Counted from the first letter of the stretch, positions 35,800 to 46,200 are shown. The stretch: DNA of 64,000 bases from Cyclobacteriaceae bacterium (GCA_019638255.1 JAHBUD010000002.1:228092-292091), one strand, 5' to 3'. Notes: generated from the sequence alone by a model not told the origin. Program-made: numbers and translations.

Positions 35800-36651
35800 T
35801 CATTCTTCACTAAATTTTTGCTTATAAACCTTTATGGATAAATTAATAATGACACCACGGAACGGAGCCGACAATTTCATGTATTCATGTTCCAGGTGTC
35901 TACCATATTTTACAGAGTAATTCCCTGATACTACAATCAAAGAACCTCCGTTAGCAAGACAATAATCACCAAGTCTCTTAAGTGTCCGACTTCGATCCAA
36001 ACCCTTCACACTCTTGCCGCTTAATGCCCAAGAAATGGCTTGTTTATCAGTAACGACTTCATCATCCACTTTGTTTATAGCTCCGAGGAAACCTTTACCA
36101 CAATCCGCTATTGTAAACTTAAGATAACCTCCTTTAAAACTTGATGAAATAAAAACAGGCTCTCCATTTCCCATATGATCTGCAGCATTTTGGAATAGTT
36201 CCTTCAAATATTTTTTAATCGTACTCTTATAATGGCTTGGAATCTCGAAGCGCCAGTCTTTTCGAAAAGCGCTGTATAATAAATAGTCGGAAAACCCCAA
36301 CGTATTCGTTGTGTCATAAATATGAACTGGAGTTCCACCTGTCCAATATGTCAGCCCATGAAAGGCCGGTGATGCACAATAATACCCTAGCATATCTTTG
36401 GCAAATCTCACCTTGTTATACCCATATTTTCTCGGTCCAATATCTAACGTGTTTTGTGACCTTTCAAGCATATAACTCATCGCTGCACAAACAGATGATA
36501 GGTTCGCATCTCCTTGCCACGCCTTCTCAAGGTTAAATGTCACATTCGTATTTTTTCGATTATGAGCTTTTATGAAGACTTTTGAAATAGAATCAAAACT
36601 TTTGTGACTTGTTGATAAATATGGGGTCTTCGAATTACAGTTTAAACGCAT
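35800..36651 (-). CDS. GHKL-type ATPase in the transposition operon
   Basis: A 283-residue protein whose C-terminal half carries a histidine-kinase-like ATPase fold: N box LKELFQNAADHM (Glu151, Asn155), G1 box ADCGKGF (Asp183, Gly185, Gly187) and a later GLDRSRTLKRLGDYCLANGG resembling the lid and G2 region. The first 120 residues match no domain I know. There is no phospho-acceptor histidine domain, receiver or membrane segment, so it is not an ordinary sensor kinase. It follows tniB after only 15 bases, in the place where TniQ/TnsD is usually encoded. A role in target choice or control of transposition is therefore possible, but this is inference. Confidence 0.85.
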   Translation of the reverse strand: MRLNCNSKTPYLSTSHKSFDSISKVFIKAHNRKNTNVTFNLEKAWQGDANLSSVCAAMSYMLERSQNTLDIGPRKYGYNKVRFAKDMLGYYCASPAFHGLTYWTGGTPVHIYDTTNTLGFSDYLLYSAFRKDWRFEIPSHYKSTIKKYLKELFQNAADHMGNGEPVFISSSFKGGYLKFTIADCGKGFLGAINKVDDEVVTDKQAISWALSGKSVKGLDRSRTLKRLGDYCLANGGSLIVVSGNYSVKYGRHLEHEYMKLSAPFRGVIINLSIKVYKQKFSEE

Positions 36652-36666
36652 AGAAAATAATACAAT

Positions 36667-37566
36667 TTAAGATTGTTGAACTCTTTTAGGTTTGGAGGAA
36701 TGAAAGGTCATCATTTTCACTTGATTAACAGTTATCCTTTCTTCACCAGATTTGATCGCCTCTATTGCACATTGTTGCAACAGGCGGTTCAATTCACCGA
36801 TGGTTCCATTTGTCTTATCAAAAAGATGGAATCCTAGTTCATCATCTGTAAGATTTGATTGCTTTCTTAGGGGCAAACCCTCTTCAAACGATTTGAAAAG
36901 CGTTTGCAAGTCCTCATTCCCAGTCCAATCCGGAAGATCCATCTGCGTAAATCGAGAATGCATTTGCTCATCCTTTTCAAGAATGATGGCTGCGTCTACC
37001 GTGCCGAATGCAATCAGTGGAATTTTAGCCATATTAACTATGGCTTTAATGGTATCAAGTAAATGTCGCAATGGGCGATCCTGGGCTCTTCCCATTATAT
37101 GAATCTCATCTAGTATGATAGCCCTAACCTGATACTCACTAAGATGGTATACAAGGTGTCTCAATAAGACATCAGATCGCTTAGAGTGATGGTCTGGGAG
37201 ACCCATTTCAGTAAGAATTGTATTTATAAGTGAAACATAGTTTGGGTCTGGTGGCATTTCAACAGAAACAACAGTACGAATGATTCGTTCACGTTCATCC
37301 ATCCGAGGCTCATTGAGGCTTGCTATTCTTTGCCTAATTGATGTTTTTCCATTTTGAGAACGAGCTTTAACCATCAAGCTTTGCGTTCTGGAAACATCGG
37401 GAGACTCCATAAGGAATTTTATTTCTTTTAGCACCATTGATGCCGCACTATACTCGATAAATTTATCTTGCCGTATATATCGTATTCTTCGGCTATCATC
37501 CGCTGATGATACACAGGATTCAAGGAATTCGCGGGTTTCTCTATTTAAATAGTCTTGCTTTTCCAT
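36667..37566 (-). CDS. tniB: TniB/TnsC-family AAA+ transposition ATPase
   Basis: A 299-residue AAA+ protein. Walker A is ARSQNGKT (residues 68-75; the usual first glycine is Ala) and Walker B is IILDEIH (Asp153, Glu154). The GTVDAA stretch (sensor 1 area) and a C-terminal FDKTNGTIGELNRLLQQCA helix match TniB proteins. TnsC/TniB oligomerises on DNA at the target and activates the transposase. It overlaps the tniA 3' end by 26 bases, so the two are translated together. Confidence 0.95.
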   Translation of the reverse strand: MEKQDYLNRETREFLESCVSSADDSRRIRYIRQDKFIEYSAASMVLKEIKFLMESPDVSRTQSLMVKARSQNGKTSIRQRIASLNEPRMDERERIIRTVVSVEMPPDPNYVSLINTILTEMGLPDHHSKRSDVLLRHLVYHLSEYQVRAIILDEIHIMGRAQDRPLRHLLDTIKAIVNMAKIPLIAFGTVDAAIILEKDEQMHSRFTQMDLPDWTGNEDLQTLFKSFEEGLPLRKQSNLTDDELGFHLFDKTNGTIGELNRLLQQCAIEAIKSGEERITVNQVKMMTFHSSKPKRVQQS

Positions 37567-39400
37567 AATTGGTTTTAAAGGATTTTACCTCTGATGATGT
37601 AGAATTAAAAAACTTACCAGTATGCACCTGCTTGGGTACCTTTTCTTCTGCCTGACGCTCACGTTTAAGTGTAGTTTCACGTGCCTTTCTTTTTCGAGCT
37701 TCTTTTGTGGTTTTCTTGGCCATCTCCTCTAAAGCACGCATGCTCTCATAGGTTTTAAAAATTAGAGACTGGTTTACTTTCTTTCCTTGCTCCTTAATTT
37801 TCTTAACCACTTTACGATGATCCCAAATACTCATGGGAATGCCACGAAGGTCAGCATACGGTATTTCATAATAACAATTCTGCTTTGGTTCCATGAAGTA
37901 AATCCGGCTTATGTCCCGAGGGTCATACTTAAACTTGTACTTAATTTTCCCATTAGCATCAGTAGTATTAATATAATTATTCAGCACTTCGCTATAGTAA
38001 AAGATGTTGTTGAGTTTTACCCCGGTGCGTTGAATGGTTCTTTTTTCACGTGGTGAAAAATCCAGTTGGAGACGTAAATAGTCAGTATACACATCGGGAT
38101 TACCTATTCCATTCACTTCATTGTATAACCCATGATGCCACTTGGCAATTGGTGCCATTTGAATTTCAGAATGATACTCATTGTGATAAATAGTAAGCGC
38201 CATTGTAACCCATTTTTCAAACTCCGGCAAAGTCATGTTTGCCATCTTCTCCGGGTTGTAAAGGCGTTTTAATTCCTTCGATTTATTTGTAGTCCCCCTA
38301 ACATCCTTAAGCCATGTAGCATAATTTCCGAGAAATCTTTCTATATATGCACCATGTTGTGGTCTTCCAGGTGATCGAAATTCAAAATCAATCCCGTAAA
38401 AGCCAGACGCTTCTTTTATTGTTTCACCAACAAATTCACCAGCGTTATCACATCTCATAATTGTGGGTTTGCCATAGCATGGCCAAGTTGTAACATCCAG
38501 ACCCATCGAGTTAAGCCATGACTCTTTCCTTAACATACCATGGGCAATGGCACGACCCGTTCCATACGATCCGGGCGGATCGAAAGAAATGTAAAAACCC
38601 AATATCATTCTGGAGTATGTGTCAATAAGTACCGTAATCCAAGGCTTACCAATAACCTCTCTGTCTTTTTCATCGACCAACATGATATCGGAAAGTGTAT
38701 GATCAATCTCAACCCAATGTAATGGAGCCACATCCGTAAAATTCTTTCCTGCAGCAGAATCATATAGTTGCCCGGCTGTTTTGGGGCCGCGTTGACTGGC
38801 AATGCGGTCTCTTTCCTTAATGTGATTAATGTGATTTCTCACAGTATTTATTGAAGGCACTCCATATTTTCTATTTCTACAGATTCTTTGAATTTCCTTA
38901 TATGTAGTTTCTATTGTTTTTCTTTCCCTCAAATGAACCTTGTTAATTACTTTCAACACAATTGCATAAACCTTCTTGTTTATCCTTATTCCTCCCTTAC
39001 CACCCCGGCCAGGTCTGTCCACAAGAACACCAATGTTCCCTACTGACCGGTATCGTTTTATCCAATTGTAAAGAGTGGATTTGCTTATCCCATGACGCTT
39101 TGCAGCATCAAGCACAGCTTGCTTGTCACCTGATATGTCTAAAAGTGGTTTAATAATCTCGTATCGTTCGGTGGCCTTCTTGTGTTCAGCTTCACTAAAT
39201 GATTCTGAAGGTCTGTAGTCTCTTGATGTCTCATGATCGTGTGGAGAAGAGGGGAGTAAATCAGCAATTAATACCTCACTAACCTCCCCTGAGATTGGGT
39301 TCTTCAGCAAAATATTTGTCCCATTCACTTGATCAGCGGCAACTAGGAATGTTTCACCTTTATACGAAACAGGGCTATCTACTTTCAGACTGACAATCAT
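37541..39400 (-). CDS. tniA: TniA/TnsB-family DDE transposase
   Basis: A 619-residue transposase. A helix-turn-helix region (about 85-120, AVLDAAKRHGISKSTLYNWI) precedes the RNase-H-like core with Asp233 (WVEIDHT), Asp318 (IMRCDNAGEF) and Glu354 (AYIERFLG), the last two spaced as in the DD35E arrangement. A Mu-type beta-barrel and a basic C-terminal tail (KKTTKEARKRKARETTLKRE) follow; the tail is where TnsB contacts TnsC. It recognises the end repeats and joins 3' ends to the target. It overlaps tnsA by 4 bases. Confidence 0.96.
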   Translation of the reverse strand: MIVSLKVDSPVSYKGETFLVAADQVNGTNILLKNPISGEVSEVLIADLLPSSPHDHETSRDYRPSESFSEAEHKKATERYEIIKPLLDISGDKQAVLDAAKRHGISKSTLYNWIKRYRSVGNIGVLVDRPGRGGKGGIRINKKVYAIVLKVINKVHLRERKTIETTYKEIQRICRNRKYGVPSINTVRNHINHIKERDRIASQRGPKTAGQLYDSAAGKNFTDVAPLHWVEIDHTLSDIMLVDEKDREVIGKPWITVLIDTYSRMILGFYISFDPPGSYGTGRAIAHGMLRKESWLNSMGLDVTTWPCYGKPTIMRCDNAGEFVGETIKEASGFYGIDFEFRSPGRPQHGAYIERFLGNYATWLKDVRGTTNKSKELKRLYNPEKMANMTLPEFEKWVTMALTIYHNEYHSEIQMAPIAKWHHGLYNEVNGIGNPDVYTDYLRLQLDFSPREKRTIQRTGVKLNNIFYYSEVLNNYINTTDANGKIKYKFKYDPRDISRIYFMEPKQNCYYEIPYADLRGIPMSIWDHRKVVKKIKEQGKKVNQSLIFKTYESMRALEEMAKKTTKEARKRKARETTLKRERQAEEKVPKQVHTGKFFNSTSSEVKSFKTNYGKARLFK

Positions 39401-40110
39401 ATTTTGGGTAATTTAAATTTTGGAATTGTTTTGTATGGATAGCTAAGTTGTACCGATTTATATCTTTCTGTAACTGCCCAAACATCCGATTGAAGTGTTA
39501 ATGGCTTAAAAAGATCACACGTCAGAATTTTATTATATACCATTACCCAAAAGGGTCTTAATAATTCATTCCGTTGCTCAACTCCAGAAGAAATCATCGA
39601 TAAGATGTTCTCACCATTATTTCTGGGCTTTGACTCCAATGCCTTTAGAATGAGGTGCTGCTGCTCAAGGCTTGCCGTTGCAGTCTTGAATTGAAGCAGG
39701 AAGTGAATATTCTCTTTATATATACCATGAATTTCCTTTTCGGTAATGATTTTAAAAACCATCCCGTGTTCACGGGCATACAAGCGCGCTGCTTTGAATT
39801 TTGCACTGTATTTTCTACTGTTCTTTTTTAAATCATCCGTATACTTAACTTCGAATAACACTTTCCTTCCATTTGTATATTCAACCAGGTAGTCAACAGG
39901 GTAGTGCTTCTTTTTCCCCCGATGCAGAAAGGGAATTGACACGGGTTGATCATAGACCTTAACTACCTGCGAATCAAATTGGAGAAGGTAAACAAATTGT
40001 TTTTCCAGATGCGATTCAAATTGAATAACACTTGGGCTTTTGGGGCTATTAATATAGCCTACAATGGTTCTTCCATTACTTCTGACTTTTCTGACGGGTT
40101 GATGCTTCAT
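39397..40110 (-). CDS. tnsA: TnsA-type endonuclease
   Basis: I start at the ATG at 40110 (MKHQPVRKVRSN); an in-frame extension to 40242 adds 44 residues that do not look like the family. The 237-residue protein has the restriction-enzyme-like core of TnsA: SHLEKQF (Glu36), HYPVDYLVEY (Asp73) and LFEVKY (Glu87, Lys89). The C-terminal half is helical, as in the TnsC-contacting domain. TnsA cuts the 5' strands while TnsB cuts the 3' strands, giving clean excision. Presence of tnsA separates the element from Tn5053-type units, which move by cointegrate formation. Confidence 0.92.
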   Translation of the reverse strand: MKHQPVRKVRSNGRTIVGYINSPKSPSVIQFESHLEKQFVYLLQFDSQVVKVYDQPVSIPFLHRGKKKHYPVDYLVEYTNGRKVLFEVKYTDDLKKNSRKYSAKFKAARLYAREHGMVFKIITEKEIHGIYKENIHFLLQFKTATASLEQQHLILKALESKPRNNGENILSMISSGVEQRNELLRPFWVMVYNKILTCDLFKPLTLQSDVWAVTERYKSVQLSYPYKTIPKFKLPKI

Positions 40111-40332
40111 CGAATTTGGTTTGGCCCACAAATACTTTAATATCAGGAAACTATTTTCCTGACTACAATTACTTACTGCTAACAAGTCATTAAAAAGTTG
40201 CGGGTCTACGTAGAAAAAAATTACCGATACCGCCCTGATCACTCAATTTTCCGTAACTCAAATTATTTATTTATTAAAAAAATCACGTATAATGCAATTA
40301 ATTGACAGCTTGTTAGCATACTACTATTAGAC

Positions 40333-40929
40333 ATGGAGTTAATTGCCTTTGAAACAAAAGAAGGAGAAAGGATTATCAAGAATTTGCTCGCCTATTCCAA
40401 TAATTTATTCAAATGCCTCTACAAACAAGAATTAAATGAGCGTGGAAAAAGCTCTAAGGACTACGTGTCTGAAGTAATTGAAAGGTACTTATCAGGTAAA
40501 GACAGTACCAATATGGAACTATCCAAACATGAGATGTTTTTAAAAGGGATCATAAAGCGATGTCAATATAACGACTTAATGCCATACCAAAGAAAAGCAC
40601 GTATGGAATCAAGGCAACCCCTTGAAGAAAGTCATTTGATTCAGCAACCATCAAAAAACACAGATACAATCTTAGAAAATTACCCTGTTAGCGATCAATC
40701 AGAAATCGATAGAAACATGATTGTATCCGAAATTAGAAATGCTATCGATGATGAGGATTTCGTTGTTATCAAATTATATGAAGCAGTATGTTTGCATGGG
40801 TTTAGTCTTAAAAACCGAGCAGAGATCTGTAATGAGTATCAGCTTAGCCTGGCAGACTTTGACAATGGCAAACGCAGGTTTATGAATATTGTGAAAAAAG
40901 TATTTAAGAATAATTCATTAGGTATATGA
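40333..40929 (+). CDS. Sigma-factor-like protein
   Basis: A 198-residue protein. KDYVSEVIERYLSGKDSTNM (about 42-61) and the KGIIKR that follows resemble region 2 of Bacteroidota ECF-type sigma factors, where a D-Y-x-x-E-x-I pattern is followed by a loop describing the group. The C-terminal part (RAEICNEYQLSLADFDNGKR) resembles the region-4 helix-turn-helix. The match is loose and I call it sigma-like rather than a proven sigma factor. The gene is divergent from tnsA, and its stop overlaps the next start by 4 bases. Confidence 0.7.
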   Translation: MELIAFETKEGERIIKNLLAYSNNLFKCLYKQELNERGKSSKDYVSEVIERYLSGKDSTNMELSKHEMFLKGIIKRCQYNDLMPYQRKARMESRQPLEESHLIQQPSKNTDTILENYPVSDQSEIDRNMIVSEIRNAIDDEDFVVIKLYEAVCLHGFSLKNRAEICNEYQLSLADFDNGKRRFMNIVKKVFKNNSLGI

Positions 40930-41321
40930 ATCAGGATGGTAAACTTTCCAAAATTATTGAAGAATATTGTTTGCATTTCTCATCTGACGAAGAGTCTGAG
41001 AATACCCTACGGGAAGCCGGGCTGGATCCGGATCAACTGGTAAAAGAAACCCTTAGTGATATAAGGAGAATAAAAATGAAACTCGCATCTGATGCTACTC
41101 AGCAACAATTTCTCGAGATAAGGAAGAAACTCCTGCAACGGGCTAAAACTGAAGTTGATAGACTATTAAGCAGTGCTAAATTTGACCTTAGTTCATTTGT
41201 AAAGAACGAAAACATCAATCTCGCTTATCGGAATCTCGAGACTATGACCCAGGAAGAAATCCGGGAATCACTGGAGCGGTATTTTCTGCTGAAATTCGAG
41301 AATGAACAAAATGGAGAATAA
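40926..41321 (+). CDS. Small helical protein between the sigma-like and ImmA genes
   Basis: A 131-residue, highly charged and helical protein with no signal or membrane segment (SKIIEEYCLHFSSDEESENT at the start, ERYFLLKFENEQNGE at the end). I do not recognise it. Position between a sigma-like regulator and a metalloprotease, with overlapping or near-overlapping frames on both sides, suggests a protein partner, such as an anti-sigma or substrate of the protease. This is inference from order only. Confidence 0.75.
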   Translation: MNQDGKLSKIIEEYCLHFSSDEESENTLREAGLDPDQLVKETLSDIRRIKMKLASDATQQQFLEIRKKLLQRAKTEVDRLLSSAKFDLSSFVKNENINLAYRNLETMTQEEIRESLERYFLLKFENEQNGE

Positions 41322-41324
41322 AAA

Positions 41325-42140
41325 ATGTTACTTACGAAAGCGGAAGCTACAGCAAGAAAAGTTCTAACGGACTTTGGTCTTGACGACATAAATGCAATCA
41401 CATCTACAGAGTTAAAGACAATTATTCAAGCCCGTGGAGGGTACTATGAGGAAATTGATCTTAAAAACATTGATGGAAGAATTATTACGTTTGAAGGCAA
41501 ATCAATTATTTCGATTAACAAAAATATTGCCGGCCTGGGCAAAAAAAGATTCACAGCTGCTCATGAGCTTGGGCATTTTGAATTGCATAAGAACATTCAA
41601 CCACCTGCCGATACTCAATATGAGCTTTGCAATTGGTATCAATCAGGAAGCCATGAAAAAGAAGCTAACGATTTTGCTTCTGAACTCTTAATGCCCACAA
41701 ATTTATTCCTTCAGCAGTGTAAGGGAAAGAAGTTTGGACCTCAGCTTATTAAGCAACTTGCGGAAATCTTTCAGGTTACTCATACAGCCATTATCCTGAA
41801 AGCGCTTAAGGCTAATATCCATCCCATATGTGTTATAGCTGCAAAAAATAACAAGATAAAATGGTGGAAAATGTCACAGAATATGGAGTCTGCTGATCAC
41901 GATTTTGTTCCCGGCTGGACAAAATATAAAATCCGGATAACTTCTAACTTGCCGCCACCACCTGATTCAGTGGTGGGTCAATTTTTTAAGTCCACTGGAA
42001 ATAAATCATTAGAAACCCTTCAAGAAATCGACAAATCGACTTGGTTCTTAACTCACCAACAAGACAATCCCATAATGTTTGAATACTGCAACTATATCCG
42101 AGAGTATGACTTTGGATTGAGTGTGGTTTGGCAGGATTGA
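41325..42140 (+). CDS. ImmA/IrrE-family metallopeptidase
   Basis: A 271-residue protein with the zinc motif HELGH (His80, Glu81, His84) and the downstream third-ligand segment KEANDFASELLMP (Glu113), both standard for ImmA/IrrE. A C-terminal domain of about 130 residues beyond the protease (from about WKMSQNMESADHDFV) is unassigned. ImmA proteases cleave repressors to switch on mobile elements, and IrrE controls DNA-damage responses. On this transposon possible targets include the small protein encoded just before it or the CI-like repressor at 46553. It is followed by a strong terminator. Confidence 0.92.
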   Translation: MLLTKAEATARKVLTDFGLDDINAITSTELKTIIQARGGYYEEIDLKNIDGRIITFEGKSIISINKNIAGLGKKRFTAAHELGHFELHKNIQPPADTQYELCNWYQSGSHEKEANDFASELLMPTNLFLQQCKGKKFGPQLIKQLAEIFQVTHTAIILKALKANIHPICVIAAKNNKIKWWKMSQNMESADHDFVPGWTKYKIRITSNLPPPPDSVVGQFFKSTGNKSLETLQEIDKSTWFLTHQQDNPIMFEYCNYIREYDFGLSVVWQD

Positions 42141-42186
42141 TTAGCGTTCCGTCCAATAAATGGGCTGCTCAAATTACCCAGTAAGT

Positions 42187-42214
42187 AAAAAGCCCCGATG
42201 ATTGGGGCTTTTTT
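42187..42214. terminator. Terminator after the sigma-like/ImmA operon
   Basis: A 10-bp stem (AAAAAGCCCC/GGGGCTTTTT, loop GATGATT) followed by a further T. The A-run on the other side allows use on the minus strand too. Confidence 0.9.
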
Positions 42215-42317
42215 CATTCATCTGGAGGGTCAGGAATGCTATCAAAAATTTGATTCAATTCAGTATATACCCAACACCAACATCGTGTTCCGCTAAAACA
42301 GCTTCTGGCAAAATGGA

Positions 42318-42530
42318 CTCGCTCAGTATATTTATGATACGGGCAAAAAGCCTGACAATGAAGGATCAAGTACAATTCCCTTAAGGGCCTTCAAAAGAGA
42401 AAGTGCAGACAAGTTTTCCGAGTTAGACTCAATAACCAGAAAACGTATTTCATCGGATTGCAATTGGTGTATTTGCCCAGTCTTAGGGGGCACTTATGCT
42501 AAATATATGTTACTACCTTCTAAATACTAG
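42318..42530 (+). pseudogene. Open 70-codon fragment without a start, possible gene relic
   Basis: Within the 400-base gap after the terminator, one frame stays open for 70 codons to a TAG (LAQYIYDTGKKPDNEGSS, later DSITRKRISSDCNWCICPVL). No usable start codon precedes it. The residue mix looks coding, but it may be chance; I cannot name a family. Confidence 0.25.
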
Positions 42531-42545
42531 TTGGTGAAATAGCAC

Positions 42546-43277
42546 TTACTGAACGACAATGTTATTGTAATCGAATACTAAATGAAAAATGTTAATTGGC
42601 CCACCGGTCCTGCCATGAGTACTCTCATATACGGAATTAAATTTCTTCACTTGTTTCCTATCGCAGTTGAGTGTCTTTCGTGTCAAACTCCCTTGAAAGT
42701 TAACTTGATGCCTGAATCTATTTAATAGTTCCTCAAAAATGTCAAAACTTATATTCACTGTAATTTCATGCTTACTTTCACTAGACTCCAGAAATGCAAT
42801 CATACCTGCCAATGAGATATTTCCTTTTGGATAGTATTGACGGTTGACAAATCGAACAATACCCTCTGCGACATACTTATCTAGTAGTTGATGATTTACA
42901 CGCTTACACTCAAAAATAAAATAGCTATTATCCAATAGTGGGGAGAATACTTTAATATCAAGGATTCCAGTTGCAACATTCCCATTTTGCTCTTCAACAC
43001 CTGGAACAAACGAATACAAATCCAGATCAAATAAGTGCTTATTTGGATCCACAAATGTTTTGACTAGATCATTCCGTAAGTAATCCTCTAACGGTAATCG
43101 CTTGACAAGCTTGCGCTTTTTGACCACGCCAACAATCTGTTCGATTTGAGACCTTGAGTATGTCTTTCCGCTCGCTACCAAATTTAAGTATGCATAAACA
43201 ATTAAGTTTACGCACAGTTCAAATGTGTTTTGAGATGTCTTAAGGGATTTATTAAAGAATTCGTCAGGTATAGTCAT
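42546..43277 (-). CDS. Putative PD-(D/E)xK nuclease of the restriction module
   Basis: A 243-residue protein with a recognisable nuclease core: TGILDIKVF (Asp107) followed by FIFECKRV (Glu123, Lys125), the D...ExK arrangement of type II restriction enzymes. Its start codon overlaps the methylase stop by one base (TAATG), so the two are translated together. I infer that it is the cleavage subunit paired with that methylase; the target sequence is unknown. Confidence 0.75.
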   Translation of the reverse strand: MTIPDEFFNKSLKTSQNTFELCVNLIVYAYLNLVASGKTYSRSQIEQIVGVVKKRKLVKRLPLEDYLRNDLVKTFVDPNKHLFDLDLYSFVPGVEEQNGNVATGILDIKVFSPLLDNSYFIFECKRVNHQLLDKYVAEGIVRFVNRQYYPKGNISLAGMIAFLESSESKHEITVNISFDIFEELLNRFRHQVNFQGSLTRKTLNCDRKQVKKFNSVYESTHGRTGGPINIFHLVFDYNNIVVQ

Positions 43278-46200
43278 TAAGCCAATGCGTTAATAGACAT
43301 CTGCATTTCCTTACGATTAATTTCATCAAGAAAAGCAACTGCATCAAGAAAAGCAACTGCACTATGAAAAAGCCTCCTTTCATTTGGCTTGATGATATAG
43401 AAGTGCTCCGAAGTAAAGCCCCTTACATCTTGTTGGACGTAAAGGTCTCTACACACGCTATATACACCAAGATCGCCAACTAGTAGGGTCCAGTCATCGT
43501 TCCCTGTCTTGTCTAACTGTATTTCTTGATTCGACTCCGTATCTTCAGGATAAAAATTGATGCGTACATATAAATCTGAAAAAATAATGGTCGGCCGTAA
43601 GAATTTGTTTGCCTTCTTGAAGCGCTTTGCCAGCATTGAAAACATCGCGCTTATATAGTCTTTAATATACGAGTAGTCAGGCTGACTTTTTACAAAATCC
43701 ATTGACCTGAAAATTTTAGAGTCTTGTTCACGCAATAAAACAGGAATAGAAACAGTGCTCGCAAAGTCAACTAAACTCTTTTCCACATCACTTAACTTGA
43801 AATGCTGAGCTATTGCAGCTTCTAACTTTGCCATCTGGCTCTGGTCAGACGGAATTGTCCCCCAACTTCCTTGCCTTCCTGCTGTTTCGCCAGCTATGCT
43901 TTCGGTCAACGATGCAATTGCATCACTCTCGGATATAGAAGGAAAAGAGAAAAATTCACTAAAATGTATTCGTGATCGTTCAATACCTGCGGATGAACTT
44001 GTATTAAGCAGGTAATAGGTGAACAACTTGGAGTTAAGAATTCCTGATTGTGTCAAAAGGAACTTTTTCACATCAATTGAAGACTTTCGTTTAGGTGCAA
44101 TAGAACATATCGTCGATGAGAAGCAAACGTTTTGGCTACTAAACACAGTAACCGCTTGGAAATGGTGCTCTCCTTCCGTAGGCTCAAGCATAATTCCCTT
44201 CTTGATTAATAATTTCGGGCCAATAAAAAACTTCTTATCTGGAAGATACCCGACCTTGTTGTTTCCTATTCCGTTCTGTTTCAAGAAATCTTTTACCTTC
44301 AATCGGGGAACGGCATAAAATGGCCTCATGTCTTCTCCGTCGATATAATAGAAATCTTGAATTTCCGCCGTATCAAACTGCTTCCCTCCGTCTACCAATT
44401 TAAGGCCACCCTTGTGATCAATTTCCCGTTCTTTCATCAATTGGAAAATTGTTTTAAAAGAGTTCTGTAGACGTTTTATAAAGTGTATATCCAGCACATT
44501 ACCGTGGACCAACACTTTCCATAGCCAATCGTCTCCGCCAGCGGACTCCATGAAGAACCCTTGATTAATTTCCTTTACATCGTGCTTATGAATGACAATT
44601 GTTTTATTTGCCAGAAACAATCGATTGGGTTTGACTGTGATATGTTGTACTGTGTTGTCGCGAGTCATTTCACCCGGACGCACCGGAGAATATGTGATTA
44701 TTGCGGCCGGTTGTCTTGCATCATCAAAAATATGATTTCCACCTCTGATTTTATTGTTTACCGGCGACAGTTCAACAACTTGCTTAACGTTGAACTTTGA
44801 CAGGAAATATCTTCTGAATTTTTTTGCTGGCTCTTGAGTATTATATAGCACTTTCGAAGAAACTATAAAGCTACATAATAGTCTTTTGCTCTTACTTTCA
44901 AAATCTGTCACACGAAGTAAAAACGCTTGGCAAATTTCATTATCTCCAATTGCAACCTCGATTTGGGGGGATTCCTGCAGGGTTGCCTTTTTGCGCTCCT
45001 TTATGTTTCGCACTTTTATATACTCTTTGTGAGACGCCCCTTCGACCTGCCCCCAAGGTGGATTTCCGATAATGAAATCTAAATTTTGAATGATAGTATT
45101 AAAGGGGTGTTCTGTATTAAAAAAGTCTGCTGACTGACCTCCGAAAAAGTTTTCATCTCGGAGTTTCTGAAACTTGAAAGACTCAATTTCCGCTGGCTGC
45201 TTGTAGTCAAGAATTGTTACATAAAGAGAAAATATCGAGATATCTATTGCGTCAGGATCAATGTCGATCCCGTAAATATTTTTCTTGACCAGTTCCCACA
45301 ACTTCTGATCAGACACTTTCTTTTTACCTGTAATCAATAGTTCCTTTTCAATAATCTTACGTGCCGTTTCAACTAAAAAAATACCAGAACCACACGCCGG
45401 ATCAAGAACTTTGCAGTTTGAACTTCTGTTGTCAGGATCTGATAAAAAAGGCATCACTGTTTGGGACAGAACAAAGTCTACGATATAGGGCGGTGTGTAG
45501 TATGCCTTTACTGTCTTCTGTTTTGGAAACAAATCATCGAACCCCTTCTTCCCAATGAAACTCTCATAAATACTACTTATCAGCTCGACCGGAATAATTT
45601 CGAAATCATAAACATCAAACAGTGACTTCTGAATTGTGATTCCGTTTAAGTATTTACCTGTCTGGAAAAATTTTCCGCAAGTGAATAAATTGTAAAGCAC
45701 ATCTAGGTGCGTTGCTCTCACTTGAGGCTCTTCATGGTATGCATCTTTACCACTTCGCTTAGGCTCATTCAATGGAAACATATCACCATTGTATTTTTTA
45801 GTGAGATATTTAAAAAATGAGTAAAGCTTTGTCTTTTTTCTAATTAATTCGTTGAATGAGTCTTTTCTCGCTGTCTTATCATCTCCAACGACAAAATTCT
45901 GGTCGCTGAACTTCACATTGCGATCAATGAGATAACGTACAAATAAAAGCCTTCCGATAAGCCGGTTGGCAACTTTGGAATCTAGGGCAAGACCCTTGGG
46001 AGAAGGTGCAACTAAGATACGTCGAGCATCGGTAATATTGTTCAGCAAATAGTAGTCTATCGACTTTCGTCTGCCCTTGCTCGCAATATGATTTCCAGAA
46101 ATGAGATTAGTGAATGAAGCGTCACGAAAATCGGCAGGGGAATTACTTTCTCTGATTCGCTTCAGGCGCTTGACATCTGTAACCGTAAAATCATCGCCAT

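Noticed and set aside
40303..40331. TTGACA and TATTAG at 17-base spacing before the sigma-like gene
   Set aside because: This resembles the E. coli housekeeping consensus, which Bacteroidota do not use; the other promoters in this window follow TTG-N19-TAnnTTTG.
40243..40332. The short tnsA/sigma spacer considered as a transposon end
   Set aside because: It has no inverted repeat partner or duplication, whereas 34800 and 62677 match each other precisely.
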